Source: Stentor coeruleus (lineage: Eukaryota > Ciliophora > Heterotrichea > Heterotrichida > Stentoridae). Taken from it: DNA of 64,000 nt. Positions within the stretch are counted from its first letter, which is position 1. The number at the start of each line of letters is the position of its first letter. The stretch is taken from positions 1-64,000 of the forward strand of contig MPUH01000106.1 of the NCBI GenBank assembly GCA_001970955.1. The letters run 5' to 3'. Shown piece after piece: positions 10,781 to 21,542 of this stretch. Both the position numbers and the translations under genes were made by a program. Below the pieces are notes generated by a model. That model made no database searches. It had not been told where the DNA came from and saw nothing but the letters and a program-made list of their open reading frames with translations.

Positions 10781-11458
10781 ATGGAAAATAATGAGGAATT
10801 CTCTGAGTACAAAAGCCCAATAGAAACTATGGGACTATCAAATACAATTCTTCACTCAAAGTCAACCAACAACCTATACAAGTCCAAAACAGCAAGGGTA
10901 CCTTCTTTTGAAGAGATAGTCAGGATTTCAGAAGGATTCGTCCATTCAAAAAAAAGCTGCCCAGAAACCTTCCCTCCTCCAGCCCCTATAAAAAGTCAAA
11001 GAGAAGTTAAATTGCCTAGAATTGAACTGATAAATTCGAAAAAAGGTGTTGTAAGCCCGATTTGGTTTCCAGATATTGAAGATATACCTCATGATAAAGG
11101 GGCAAAGCGTTTTACAGCAAAACCTCAAGGAAAACTTGACTCAACTAAAAAAATCTTCCCAACATTATCTTTGAAATTCTATCAGTTGCCAAAAACTACA
11201 AGTGAAAGGTTTGGTGAAATCAACCCAAAACAAGATATTCAATTAGCGAATTATGCTGTCAACTCAAGTAATGCTTTTAAGACTGAATGGATTAAATATA
11301 AGGATTTGAAAAATAGGAAGTTCCACCCTGAAAAACACCCTGAGTTTGTCCCATATTCGAAAGATAACAATATAAAAAGAGATAAAATTGTTGAGTATAG
11401 GGAAGCTATGTTGAAAGTTAAGGCAATGATGAATCAAGCTTGGGGTGTTAAGAAATAA
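10781..11458 (+). CDS. Unknown protein, 225 aa
   Basis: Intact frame from ATG to TAA; an in-frame GTG lies 18 bp upstream but ATG is preferred. The product is basic, with a Ser/Pro-rich N-terminal half (a PETFPPPAP stretch near residue 65) and a Lys-rich C-terminal half. It shows no membrane segment, signal or catalytic motif. The pattern of short conserved-looking aromatic and proline blocks (FHPEKHPEFVPYS) recalls ciliate cytoskeleton-associated proteins, but I do not recognise the family. It stands between the kinesin and a charged helical protein on the same strand. Confidence 0.7.
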   Translation: MENNEEFSEYKSPIETMGLSNTILHSKSTNNLYKSKTARVPSFEEIVRISEGFVHSKKSCPETFPPPAPIKSQREVKLPRIELINSKKGVVSPIWFPDIEDIPHDKGAKRFTAKPQGKLDSTKKIFPTLSLKFYQLPKTTSERFGEINPKQDIQLANYAVNSSNAFKTEWIKYKDLKNRKFHPEKHPEFVPYSKDNNIKRDKIVEYREAMLKVKAMMNQAWGVKK

Positions 11459-12032
11459 ATTATTTAGTTTTAGATTTGATAAATTGTGTAGGGTGGAATT
11501 TTGATACTTGTTGATATTTGAGTTTATTGGAATATGAATGGATAGTGTTCCTGAGATTGATGGTTTATGATATGAGTATGAGGTTTATATTTAAAAAAAG
11601 CATATTTTGGATTGTGGTCAATTTAATGTGCTGTAGTTTTAAAATTGATGAGAAGTTGTATTGGGATTTTTTTTCTGGTGTAGTTTTATTTAAAAATAAT
11701 GCTAATAATGAGGCTTTTACTAAGGGATATATATAAAAGGATTGTGTAGATTGAAGGAAAGACTATGAAAATGTGCCAGGATATTTTTAGGTACATTTTT
11801 TAAACAGATAAATAGATTTTCACCTATGTTTAAAACCATAATTTCTTTTCCTAATCTTCATCCATACATAAACACATTTTCCTCAAACTTCAACCAATTA
11901 TTCCGATTTGATCAAAAGTTTTTAAATTCCTTCCTATTTATTATCCAACAATCCTCTTAACCTTATTATTAAAAAAATTCAAATTTTACCCTTTATCTTT
12001 TTTCCTTCTTTTCTAAACATATAAAAATTAAT
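11459..12032. other. Intergenic, nothing recognised
   Basis: G-rich 3' flank followed by a strongly C-rich stretch (about 11820-12030) before the next gene. A 72-codon TTG-started frame here lacks a credible start and was not called. Confidence 0.5.
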
Positions 12033-13670
12033 ATGATTGAAAAGGAAAAGCGAATGCTAGAAAAATTCGAAAAACGTCAGCAACTTGAACTAAAACAGTT
12101 ACTTGACTATGAGCTTCGCATGGAAGAAATAAGGCTAAAAAACGAAGAAAAAACCATGAAAGCCTTAACACGTGAAGAAACTCGTCAAGCTGAACTGAAA
12201 AAACGACACAAAGAACAAGAAAAAAAACGTCAACACGACGAAGAACGTAAAACCCAATTAAAACTCCAAGAAGAAGAAGAAAACCAAAAACGTATTCAAG
12301 AAGCTCGAGCAAGATCTGAAAAAAAGCAAAAAGAAGACCTTGACAAAGAGAAAAAACGTAAATTTGAAGCTCAACAACGTGATTTAGAAAGGAAAATGAA
12401 GCAAGAAGAGTTCCAAAAGCGTGCTCAGGAAATGTTGGAAGAACAACATATGTGGATAATACAAAAAAAAACACTACTTGACCAAAGAGAAACCCAAAGA
12501 AAAGAACTCATGGCAAGTAAAACCAAAGAAAAAATCGAAGAAAATACAAGAATTCATGCTGAAAAAGAAACCAGGGTAAAACTAGCTCGTGAAAACCTAG
12601 CTTCAATGCTAGAAAATACCAAAAAAGAATATCTGAAAAAACAGCAAATAACTGAAACAAAAAGGAAAAACATTGAAAAAGAACGAGAAAAAGCAAAAAT
12701 CCAAGCCATGAAAAAAGCTGAACAAAAAGCTCAGGACATAAGAAAAGTTATAGAAATGAACCAAATTTTAGAACAAAAACATAGAGAGGATCTGATAAAA
12801 GCTGCTGAATTAGCTGAAAAACGTTGTCATGAGCAGTTGAGGAAAAAGGAAATAGAAGTGAAAAAAAGAAAAGAAGAAGATGAAATAAAAAACGAACAGG
12901 CAGAAATTACTCGGAAAAAAAATGAGGAAATAGAAACCGCGAGGAAGAAAAAAATTTTAGAAAAACGTATAAAAGAAGATGAAATGGTCAAGAAAAAACT
13001 TGAAGAAAAAGACCAGATGATAAAAACCAAAAGGGAATTAGATGAACTAAAAAAAGCAGATCGTATAGAAAATATGATAAAAATCCACAAACAAATGGAA
13101 ATTCATAGAGAAGAAGTGTTTGAAAGAATTAAAGATGATTATGAAAGAGTTGAAAAGCTTAAAATGGAAAAAGAAGCTGTGGCGGTCGAAAGGAAAAAAT
13201 TGCGAGATAAGGTTGAAGCAGAAAAGAAAAGGATTTTAGCTATGTTTGAGAAAATTAAAAAGAAAAGAGGGAATTTGAAAGAGTTTAGCTCAATGTTTAG
13301 TAATATAATTTCCCCTATGGGATCAGTTTTTGAAAGCAAATCTCAGGATAATTTATATAAAGATAAAGCGGAGAGTTTAAAAAAAAATAAGAGTAGAGGG
13401 GATAAGATTGGGCAAAAATCAGATTTTGATAGAGAAAGTAGGATTGAAGAAGTTAAAGATAGGAATTTAAAAGAATTACAAAAGGTTTTGGATGAGGAGG
13501 AAAGATTGGAAAATGAGAGGGAAGAAATGTTGAGAGGAGTTGAAGACCCTGAGGAAAAGGAAAAAATGGAGATGAATTTTGGTATTGAGAGAGGTAAAGC
13601 TAGTGAAAGGATTAAGGCTATGGTTAAAAGGCATAGAAATGAGGAAAAAGCTTTGGTTAGAAAATGTTAA
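12033..13670 (+). CDS. Long charged-helix/coiled-coil protein, 545 aa
   Basis: Intact frame from ATG to TAA. Almost the whole length is an uninterrupted run of Lys, Arg, Glu and Gln typical of a coiled coil or single alpha-helix. A short less charged break lies near residues 420-440 (around FSSMFSNIISPMGSVF). There is no enzymatic domain. Proteins of this type are common in ciliate cortical fibres, basal bodies and axonemal inner proteins, so a structural role is plausible but not shown. Low complexity makes any database hit unreliable. Confidence 0.8.
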   Translation: MIEKEKRMLEKFEKRQQLELKQLLDYELRMEEIRLKNEEKTMKALTREETRQAELKKRHKEQEKKRQHDEERKTQLKLQEEEENQKRIQEARARSEKKQKEDLDKEKKRKFEAQQRDLERKMKQEEFQKRAQEMLEEQHMWIIQKKTLLDQRETQRKELMASKTKEKIEENTRIHAEKETRVKLARENLASMLENTKKEYLKKQQITETKRKNIEKEREKAKIQAMKKAEQKAQDIRKVIEMNQILEQKHREDLIKAAELAEKRCHEQLRKKEIEVKKRKEEDEIKNEQAEITRKKNEEIETARKKKILEKRIKEDEMVKKKLEEKDQMIKTKRELDELKKADRIENMIKIHKQMEIHREEVFERIKDDYERVEKLKMEKEAVAVERKKLRDKVEAEKKRILAMFEKIKKKRGNLKEFSSMFSNIISPMGSVFESKSQDNLYKDKAESLKKNKSRGDKIGQKSDFDRESRIEEVKDRNLKELQKVLDEEERLENEREEMLRGVEDPEEKEKMEMNFGIERGKASERIKAMVKRHRNEEKALVRKC

Positions 13671-15316
13671 GGTAGGTTTTAATGATAAATGGATACTTTT
13701 TGGTTTTGAAGGAAATATTATAAGATTGTGATTGTTGTATCGGTTTGTTTTAGGGAAATAGAAATTTATTGTGATAAGGTGTGGGGATTTTTTGAGATAC
13801 TCCCTAGAATGACCTTGCAGATCAGGAAAATAATTTTTTTCTAAATTAATTTTATTGCAAAACTAATATGGTGATTAAAATGATTGTGTCATTGTATAGT
13901 CTAAACTAATATAATTTAACTCCTGTAATTGTAATGCCATACTATGCATCTGGGGATACTATTAATATCAAACTTACAAATCCAACTATCAAAGATAACA
14001 GATTTTCAAAGTACATAACTTTCAATAATAAAAATATCATTCTGACTATAAATAAAACCCATAAAATCATCCCAAACTAACTAACAAAAAAACTATCTCA
14101 TAGCAATACCTATTCAATATAAAAATAATACACTAAAATCAACCAATTTATATCAAAAATAACCCTAAATTCACATAAACTATACAATTTCTGGTGAAGA
14201 TAATAAAGACTCATTCGATACTCAAAGACGCTAATTCAATACCTTACAATGAAGATGTTTATAAATTCTAGTGTGGAAGAGTTTGAAAGTTTGATACAGC
14301 AAGCGAGGAATGTTGATTTTCTTTACACCTTTACTAAATTAGTTTTTCTTTCTTAATAAAATTAATTTTAAGAAAAGTGTTAGATATAAAATTATTATAT
14401 TATAGGTTATGTCTTTATATTTAAAATATTATAATAAAGTTTACTTATTGGGATACTATATTACAAAACTTTTATGTTTGCCCCAAGCAAAGCTTGGGGA
14501 ATTTAAAATAAAATTTTAGAATATTGATATGATTATCCAGGATAATTAAAAGTGTAATACTTAGTTAAGGAAAATGAATATTCAAAGTTATAATAAAACA
14601 ATAAAGCTATTCTGAGTTAGATTTGATAAAAACAAGCTTTATACTTAAAGATAAACAACAAGATTTTTAGGTTTTAAGTAAATCAAGATTTACAATGTTT
14701 TTTTTACTCCATAATTCACAGATTTATCATCTATTGAATACGCAAGCCTTAATTTGGAAAATTATATTAGTAAATTTTATTTTCAGCTAGTTAATAGAAA
14801 CACCAGATAAAAAGTATTATTTTTCTTTTCAAAGCTAACAATTATTGCATAAAGACATAAAAACTTATAATCAACCCTTCTAACTCATATTACACACAAA
14901 AAATCCTATAACATAACTACTATCAATGTCAAATTTTCTATATCCTTCTTTTATCAACATATCTAAATTTATTTCTTATATCTATACAAATTTATCTTAG
15001 AATTTCTTCATTAAGCTTCTAATATTCATCTAATAATTTTCAGGCTTGATTCTTAAAAAAAGTCCTAAAATCATACAATTTACAGTTAACCCAAATCTTT
15101 TATCTTCTAAAAGTAAACCTCTAGCAGAATTTTTATGTTATTTATGTCAATCAGATTTATTAAGTCTTACAATAAAATCCTGTGGTTAAAATAAACTAGT
15201 CTAACTTTAGTTTCTATGACAGAAAATTATAAAACTTAGTTTTTATATACTTCTTAGATCTTTGTGAGCGAAATATATCGTAAAATTTAGACTATCATTG
15301 AGTATAGTTGATTATA
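13671..15316. other. Intergenic region of 1.6 kb
   Basis: No intact gene. A G-rich 3' flank runs to about 13.85 kb and C-rich DNA follows. Around 14190-14345 short protein-like fragments occur in shifting frames (for example a run of about 34 codons from the ATG near 14250), possibly a relic. A GC-rich hairpin at 14481-14499 is listed separately. Confidence 0.5.
14481..14499. repeat. Perfect 8-bp inverted repeat (hairpin)
   Basis: ccccaagc and gcttgggg separated by aaa form a GC-rich stem in otherwise AT-rich intergenic DNA. It may be part of a structured RNA or a chance palindrome. I could not assign it to a known RNA family. Confidence 0.4.
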
Positions 15317-16558
15317 ATGGATAATTTGCCAAACTGGGATCTGAAAGGCAAGTACACGCTCTTGAAAAGACTAGGAAAGGGTAGCTATGGATCAGTATGT
15401 TTGGCTCAAAGCAACTCTACTGGTGCCATGGTAGCTATTAAGAGTGTCAAAGGCATCTTCGAAGATATTTATGATGCCAAAAGAATCCTACGTGAGATCT
15501 GCATATTAAGAATCTTAAATCACCCGCATATAGTAAAAATCATAGAAGTCATTGTAACAGAAAGATCTTTTAGGACAATTTATATCGTCATGGAAAGTGC
15601 CCAGTCCGATCTGAAAAAGATTGTAAAATCTCCTACATATTTAGACTTTGAACAAGTGAGATACATGTTTTATCAAGCTGTGTGCGGCATTCGGTATATG
15701 CATTCTGCAAGCATTCTTCATAGAGACTTGAAACCAGCGAATATTCTTATAAACGAAGACTGCACAATTAAAATCTGTGATTTTGGACTGAGTAGGAGTT
15801 ATAGAAGGATAGATCAGTTTGATCAATACAATTCTGAAGATATTAATAATTTTGCTTTATCAGGAGGGATACAATGTAGATCTTTACCTAGAGATAAGCT
15901 TAATAGAGACATGAATTTCATTAACAAACGTGAATTAACTGTGCATGTTGTCACTAGGTGGTACAGGGCGCCTGAAGTGATTTTGCTAGAAAAAGAGTAT
16001 AATAAAGAAATTGATATCTGGAGTTTGGGTTGTGTATTTGCTGAAATGCTATCTTTAGTTAAAGCAAATGCTGCACATTATATTGAAAGAGGCCCTTTAT
16101 TTCCAGGAATGTCTTGTTTTCCTTTAAGTCCAGATACATCAACTAGTATTAAACGTGCAGGATATCCTTGTGCAGAAAATGATCAGTTGAATGTGATTTT
16201 CGAAGTTATTGGAACTCCAAGTCAACAAGAATTATCTTTTATAACTGACCCCAAAGCACATGAGTACGTAAATTCCTTCCCACCTAGGCAACCTAAATCG
16301 TTTCAGGAGTATTTCCCTGGCTGTGGACCTGATGAATTAGACATTTTGAAAAAAATGCTAGTCTTTAGTCCTAAGCATCGAATTTCTCTCAATGAACTCA
16401 TCATGCACCCGTATTTTAATTCAGTAAGAGACCCTGCAAAAGAAATAGTTGCTAATGTTAGAGCTGACTTTATATTTGATAGCACTCAAGAAATGACTGT
16501 TGAACAACTTCAAGACATCTTCTCAAGAGAAATAGTGAATGAGGTACCTTTAGGCTAA
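15317..16558 (+). CDS. MAP kinase with TVH activation motif
   Basis: The product is 413 aa from the ATG of MDNLPNW. The kinase domain spans nearly the whole length: GKGSYGSV loop, VAIK lysine (Lys42), HRDLKPAN (His135-Asp137), DFGLS, and VVTRWYRAPE just after the activation segment, the MAPK signature. The TxY motif of typical MAP kinases is replaced by T208-V209-H210. Apicomplexan MAPK-2 enzymes (Plasmodium Pfmap-2, TSH) carry a similar TxH motif. The segment between DFG and TVH holds about 50 residues, longer than usual. A CMGC-type insert before the C-lobe helices is present. It should be an active Ser/Thr kinase not controlled by classical dual Thr/Tyr phosphorylation. Confidence 0.93.
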   Translation: MDNLPNWDLKGKYTLLKRLGKGSYGSVCLAQSNSTGAMVAIKSVKGIFEDIYDAKRILREICILRILNHPHIVKIIEVIVTERSFRTIYIVMESAQSDLKKIVKSPTYLDFEQVRYMFYQAVCGIRYMHSASILHRDLKPANILINEDCTIKICDFGLSRSYRRIDQFDQYNSEDINNFALSGGIQCRSLPRDKLNRDMNFINKRELTVHVVTRWYRAPEVILLEKEYNKEIDIWSLGCVFAEMLSLVKANAAHYIERGPLFPGMSCFPLSPDTSTSIKRAGYPCAENDQLNVIFEVIGTPSQQELSFITDPKAHEYVNSFPPRQPKSFQEYFPGCGPDELDILKKMLVFSPKHRISLNELIMHPYFNSVRDPAKEIVANVRADFIFDSTQEMTVEQLQDIFSREIVNEVPLG

Positions 16559-17554
16559 TAATCATTTATTAATTATCCTCAGACTAAGTTTTGAATAAAA
16601 CTCTTGTTTAAAAATCTCTTAATTATTAATTTAACACTGTGATTATAAGAATAAGTTGTGGAAAATAGGACTTTATATATATTAGGAAAATGAAAATTCA
16701 AGGTAAAATGTTGGAAAATAAATAATTAAGATATAGGAGAAGGATAATATGATAGAACTCTAATAAATGATTTATATGCTTTACTTAGTGAAATTTGGTA
16801 GCAAAACGACTATATTTAAGAGATTTCCGAAATAAATCGAAAACATTGGCTTTATTAATTATTAGGATATGCTTTTTTTGAAGATGGATTAGGGTTTTTA
16901 TGTAGATTTTGAGATGATGTAGGATTTTTTGAGGGAAATAGATTTTTATTGTGATGGTAGTGAAAGATTTGGTTTTGATGAGATTTATAAGAGTGCTTTG
17001 AGATTTGAAGAGTTAAATTTTTGGTAAGGGTTTTATTGTATGGTTTTTAAAAGAAATGTATTGTTTCTGTATGATTTTTATGCCATTTTAAATGGGCTTG
17101 ATTGGATTTATTTTTATCATGATGAAGATTAAAAAAAATATTAGATTTGTAAGTGTTGGAGAATATAGGTTTGATTATGAGATGCTGAGTTCGATTTAAT
17201 ATAATAGAAGTTTGAATTTCTGTTAAGTATTATAATGAGAGTCTTAGATATAATCAATTTGAAAGAGATGATAAGAGATATTGAGAACAAAAGTAAAGAG
17301 TTCTATACTAATTCAATGAAAAATGGTACTAAATTAACAAATATAATTATATGATATGTTTGACGAATTACTTGAAGATAAAAAGAAAACTAAGAAACAA
17401 AAAAAATTAGCAATGCTATTAAGATTATATATTTATAATCAACTGAAGAGTTATATAAGTTAGTTGTAATAATAGTTTTTATTGTGCTAAGAGATACTAA
17501 ATAAGATATGATAATTTAATATAGAATGCTAGTATTTTAAATAACTATAAAAAA
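16559..17554. other. Intergenic region with a possible decayed small gene
   Basis: G-rich 3' flank, then AT-rich DNA. Two short plus-strand frames lie end to end: 17235-17354 (39 codons, ends TGA) and 17356-17463 (35 codons, ends TAG). Both read as charged helical protein but in different frames. They may be the remains of one small gene or chance. No intron joins them. Confidence 0.4.
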
Positions 17555-18061
17555 ATGGAAGATTTTTATTCTTCAAGCGACCCATTCGCAAGTGTTGAGC
17601 CATCATCAAACCAAGCCTATCAACCACCGATTTTTGAAGGAAACTTTGGTGGCCAGGATCCTTTTACCTCACCAGCAGGTTATTCATCAGATTTGCCACA
17701 GGAAATAGCCTTAGAAGAAAAGGAAGAAATAGAAAGACAAGCTCAAAGAGACTTGGAAAACAAGGAAAGACAAAAAAGACTTATGGCTAAAGATGCTAAA
17801 GAAATTGAACAAAAAGAACAAAAAAGGCAGCAAGCAAGATCAGACCTTAAAAAATTCTATGAGGATAGGAATAAAGCGATTTATACAACAAGTCAATTAA
17901 ACTTGACTAAAGAAAATGAGCTTAAAAATAATAAAGCTTCATATAATGATTCGACGAGTTGGAAAAAAGTTGCATCTATGATAGATTTTAAAGACACTGA
18001 TAGGAAAGATCAAGCGAGAATGAAGTCGGTACTATTAGCTAAAAAGCATGAGTCTAATTAA
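17555..18061 (+). CDS. Clathrin light chain
   Basis: The product is 168 aa, shorter than animal light chains (about 210-250 aa). The N-terminal 50 residues are acidic and Pro/Gly-rich with DPF motifs (DPFASVE, DPFTSP). A charged helix at about 55-115 is the expected heavy-chain binding region. The C-terminus has the family signature SWKKVASMIDF followed by DQARMKSVLLAKK, comparable to the WERVARLCDF...RMRSVLISLK block of other light chains. It should bind the clathrin heavy-chain hub and regulate triskelion assembly on endocytic and Golgi vesicles. No intron. Confidence 0.88.
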   Translation: MEDFYSSSDPFASVEPSSNQAYQPPIFEGNFGGQDPFTSPAGYSSDLPQEIALEEKEEIERQAQRDLENKERQKRLMAKDAKEIEQKEQKRQQARSDLKKFYEDRNKAIYTTSQLNLTKENELKNNKASYNDSTSWKKVASMIDFKDTDRKDQARMKSVLLAKKHESN

Positions 18062-18584
18062 TTATTTATTAGATCTTAAAATCATAGGATTTTTTAGGTT
18101 TGGATAATCATAAAGGGGTTTTCAAATTGAATTTTGGGTTAGATAAAATGGGAGATATGATTTTTTTTTTAGATTTTTGATAAAGGTTTATAATTAAGGT
18201 ATTAAAATAGATTTTTTAAACAATAGGGTTTATGCTCTTAGATAAATTTTGTTATTGAATATAGAAACTAGGAATAGGAAATTTAAGAATTTACAATAAT
18301 ATAGTATTTACAAATAAGCTATTCATTAAAAACATTTAAAATCGTATTTTCTCTTATCATAATATTACCCTAAAAATCATCAATATAATTTTTATAATCC
18401 CAATACGAAAATAATCTCATGTAGCAAAAATCATATTCTTACATCAAAAACTAAACTATCAAATTACAAATAAATTATCCTACTAAACTAAAAACCTTAT
18501 AAATATCAATCCTATATAAAATACTACATTTTTCTAAAGAATCTAATTTTAATACAAAAACCTAAATTATAATGGTATATAAAT
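18062..18584. other. Intergenic, nothing recognised
   Basis: AT-rich; G-rich on the left, C-rich from about 18.3 kb. No gene seen. Confidence 0.5.
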
Positions 18585-19274
18585 ATGGGAATTTGCTCGT
18601 GTCTCGGTGGAACAAACAAAGAAACTCCAAACACTTTACCCGAAGTTATAATCCAAGAGCACTCATCATTAGCTTTATTCTACAAAAACTATGAACCCTT
18701 AATGCTTCCTGAAATAAAAGACATATACAATAACTTTTTTTCTCATCGTCTAAGCTATATGACAAAAATAATAATATTTGACCAAGAACTAGGAGAATTA
18801 GGCTCTGAAACCTTGGCAAAAATTTTCCCTGAACTGAAATTCCTAACCAGATTGCATCTAAAAAATAACGGAATTCAGTGTAAAGGTGCTATGAAACTTG
18901 CTGAAACCTTAGGCACAGTAAGCACATTAGAAATTTTATATATAACAGAAAACACATTAACAGATGAAGGAGTAGAATATATTTGTAGTTGTTTACCTTA
19001 TTTAGATAAGCTAAAAGAGATATCTTTATCACAAAATGAAATAACTTATGTTGGAGCTGAACATATAAAAGATGCTATTGGAAGTCTTGAAAACTTAGAA
19101 GCCTTAGATATAGCTGATAATTATATCAACCGTAGAGGGGTTATAAAAATCGCTACAATTCTAAGAGGAATGGGAAACTTAAAATCTTTTATTTTCAAGA
19201 AAAATGATATGAGCGAAATCGACTGCGACTCAGTCAAAAAATTATTACCCCATGTTTTCTGCTCTTTTATTTAA
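18585..19274 (+). CDS. Leucine-rich-repeat protein with acylation-type N-terminus
   Basis: The product is 229 aa. It begins MGICSCLGG: Gly2 fits N-myristoylation, and Cys4 and Cys6 could be palmitoylated, suggesting membrane attachment. From about residue 55 there are four or five ribonuclease-inhibitor-type leucine-rich repeats of about 28 residues (LTRLHLKNNGI, LEILYITENTL, LKEISLSQNEI, LEALDIADNYI, LKSFIFKKNDM). Such repeats are protein-binding surfaces. No catalytic domain. The partner is unknown. A DHHC palmitoyltransferase and an MGCC-type CDPK are encoded in the same window. The ATG chosen is the only one in frame that starts MGIC. Confidence 0.85.
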   Translation: MGICSCLGGTNKETPNTLPEVIIQEHSSLALFYKNYEPLMLPEIKDIYNNFFSHRLSYMTKIIIFDQELGELGSETLAKIFPELKFLTRLHLKNNGIQCKGAMKLAETLGTVSTLEILYITENTLTDEGVEYICSCLPYLDKLKEISLSQNEITYVGAEHIKDAIGSLENLEALDIADNYINRRGVIKIATILRGMGNLKSFIFKKNDMSEIDCDSVKKLLPHVFCSFI

Positions 19275-19301
19275 TAACTTTCAAAGTTTCAAACTTATTT
19301 A

Positions 19302-19859
19302 TTAAAACGTTCTATCTTCTATGATATAACTCATATATTCTATAACCCTTTGTTCACTACGTTTTTTTATTCGTTCGAAAACCCTTTCGAAATATTCATT
19401 ATTTTCACTATTTCTAAAATTCCTTTTTTTAGGAGTGGCTTTTTTATATAAGCCTGTGCCAAAGAGTTTTTCAGCAGGGATTATTTGAGTTCGTTGATAT
19501 GTTTCAACTTTAAAAGGTTCTGAACTTGGAATTATTGTTTCTGGTCTCCAAAGTGCTTTAGTTGTTATTTGTTCAGTTTTATTCTGAATATCATTACGTG
19601 AATTTTGTCTATATTTTTGATAACTTGAATGTCTTAGGCTTGGTAAGGTTTTAAAAGTATCTTCAGCAAGTTTGAGAATTGGTTGATATTTTTTTATTCG
19701 ATTTGGGTCTTCACGGTTGTTAGGAGAATTCGAAGTTAGGAGTCTAAGATTTTTTACTGCACTTGAGAATGTACGGGTTTTTATTACTTGGCCAATACGG
19801 TCTAGATGTTTACTTTCTTCTAAAACTTTGAGGATTTCAGCTTTGTTGTTTTGAAGCAT
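19302..19859 (-). CDS. Unknown basic protein, 185 aa
   Basis: Intact ATG-to-TAA frame, convergent with the LRR gene, the stops lying about 30 bp apart. The product is rich in Arg, Lys, Asn and Thr with no obvious domain or membrane segment. Short aromatic and proline motifs (ALWRPETIIPSSEPF) are scattered through it. I do not recognise it. Its upstream region is G-rich on the plus strand, consistent with this orientation. Confidence 0.7.
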   Translation of the reverse strand: MLQNNKAEILKVLEESKHLDRIGQVIKTRTFSSAVKNLRLLTSNSPNNREDPNRIKKYQPILKLAEDTFKTLPSLRHSSYQKYRQNSRNDIQNKTEQITTKALWRPETIIPSSEPFKVETYQRTQIIPAEKLFGTGLYKKATPKKRNFRNSENNEYFERVFERIKKRSEQRVIEYMSYIIEDRTF

Positions 19860-20290
19860 TGATTAATTTAGATCATTATGGTTATTTTATTAAAACGTGA
19901 TATAGGATTTAAAAGTTTTTTTATAGAGAGGATGGTATATAAAAGAAATAAATTATGGTTAGAATGGAGATTTTGCGAATGTTAGGAAAATAATTTATTT
20001 TTGTTAGGCTTTTGGAAGACTTTATCGATTGTGTTGGGGTTTTAAATCTGTGAGGGAAATTTATTGTGTTTTTAGTTAGTTTTTGAATAAAAAATACTTT
20101 ATTATGTAGGTAAAATTATATATTTTACAGTGGTTAAGCTTAAGTTTATATAAAAATTGTACTGGTAGAACACTGTTTTTTTAACCCAAAAATTGCTTTC
20201 CCTTTCATCACCTTTAAATAAATTAATTTCACTATAATCCTTTCTTATATCCACCAACACTTTCAAACGGCAATATGAAATCGGGTTAAA
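19860..20290. other. Divergent promoter region
   Basis: Separates the starts of the unknown minus-strand gene and CDC14. G-rich on the left and C-rich on the right of the plus strand. No gene seen. Confidence 0.5.
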
Positions 20291-21496
20291 ATGTCTAACG
20301 ATATAATTAAAATTCTGCTAATGGAAAGCTTAGTTGAAATCCTACCGAATCGTTTGTTCTGGATTAGTGACCATTATCCACCACGTAACAAGCCTAAATC
20401 TTCATACATCTGCATTGACAATGTAATTAGCATATAGGAACTTCGTTATGAGCCATTCCATGAGGATTTCGGTCCTTTAAACCTAGGAATGACTTACAAA
20501 TTTTGTTATCAGCTAAACAAACTCCTTAGTGATCCAAAATACATATCTTTTTCCATATATCATTACTGCTCAACAAACCCTGCAAAAAAAGCTAACGCCG
20601 CTTACCTTATCTGCGCATTTCAAATACTCATGCTTAAAAGGACCTCAGCTGAAGCATGGAGTCGTTTTTCTCACATTTCCTTTACAAGTTTCCGTGATGC
20701 AAGCTATGGTCCTTGTTACTTTGAATGTTCAATAATAGATTGTTTACAAGGTTTAGAAAAATCCATATCTTTACATTGGTTTAACATATCAACATTTGAT
20801 CTTCGTAGCTATGAAACTAAAGAGAAAATTGAAAATGGGGACTGTAACTGGATTATCCCTAATAAAATCCTCGCTTTTAGTAGCCCATCAGATAACTCTA
20901 TATCAAACGACGGATACTATGTTTTAACAGTAAAAGACTATTGCCAACTTTTTAAATACGAAAATGTTAGAACCGTAATTCGTTTGAATAATAAAACTTA
21001 TGATGAAAAACAGTTTACAGAAAACAATATAAAACATTATGATTTATATTTTCCAGATGGAACATGTCCATCTTCTGAGATTATAGACAAGTTTATAAGC
21101 ATTGTTGATAGCGAGAATTCAGCTATTGCTGTGCATTGTAAAGCTGGACTTGGTCGTACAGGAACTTTGATAGGATGTTATGCTATAAAAAAGTATGGGT
21201 TTTCTGCTAGAGAGTTCATAGCTTGGTGTCGGATTTGTCGACCTGGATCAATTCTTGGCCCACAACAGCAGTTTTTAGTAGAGTATGAAAAGAATTTATG
21301 GGGTAGAGGAAATGAACAGGTTCAATATAGTGCTTGGGATAGATTTAAGGCAATATATGGTGATAGAGGCCAGGCACAAAGATTAATAAAAGCTAAAAGG
21401 AGTTTCTGGACACCTACTGATGAAAACGATAGGGAAAACAGGTTTATACAAAGAACTCCTTTGGTACGATCTAGGTCTATATACACAAATATCTAA
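20291..21496 (+). CDS. CDC14: CDC14-family dual-specificity protein phosphatase
   Basis: Two exons, 396 aa: 20291-20422 and 20438-21496, joined across a 15-nt intron. Exon 1 supplies the N-terminus of the CDC14 A-domain, and exon 2 resumes with the family block around DFGPLNLGM. The catalytic P-loop HCKAGLGRTG carries nucleophile Cys278, followed by ICRPGSILGPQQQF, a CDC14 hallmark. CDC14 removes phosphate from Cdk sites and acts in mitotic exit, cytokinesis and, in several protists, cilia. The C-terminus is short, without the long disordered tail of yeast Cdc14. The gene is convergent with the CDPK gene, their stops about 46 bp apart. Confidence 0.95.
20423..20437 (+). other. 15-nt intron in CDC14
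   Basis: GTAATTAGCATATAG, phase 0. Removal joins ICIDN to ELRYEPF and restores CDC14 homology. A is at position 10. Confidence 0.93.
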
Positions 21497-21542
21497 TTAA
21501 CTGTATTTTCTCATATATTTTATAGTAAATTAAATCAATGTA

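Noticed and set aside
11518-11736. 72-codon plus-strand frame
   Set aside because: Starts at TTG in the G-rich 3' flank of a gene, no homology, no promoter-like C-rich region before it.
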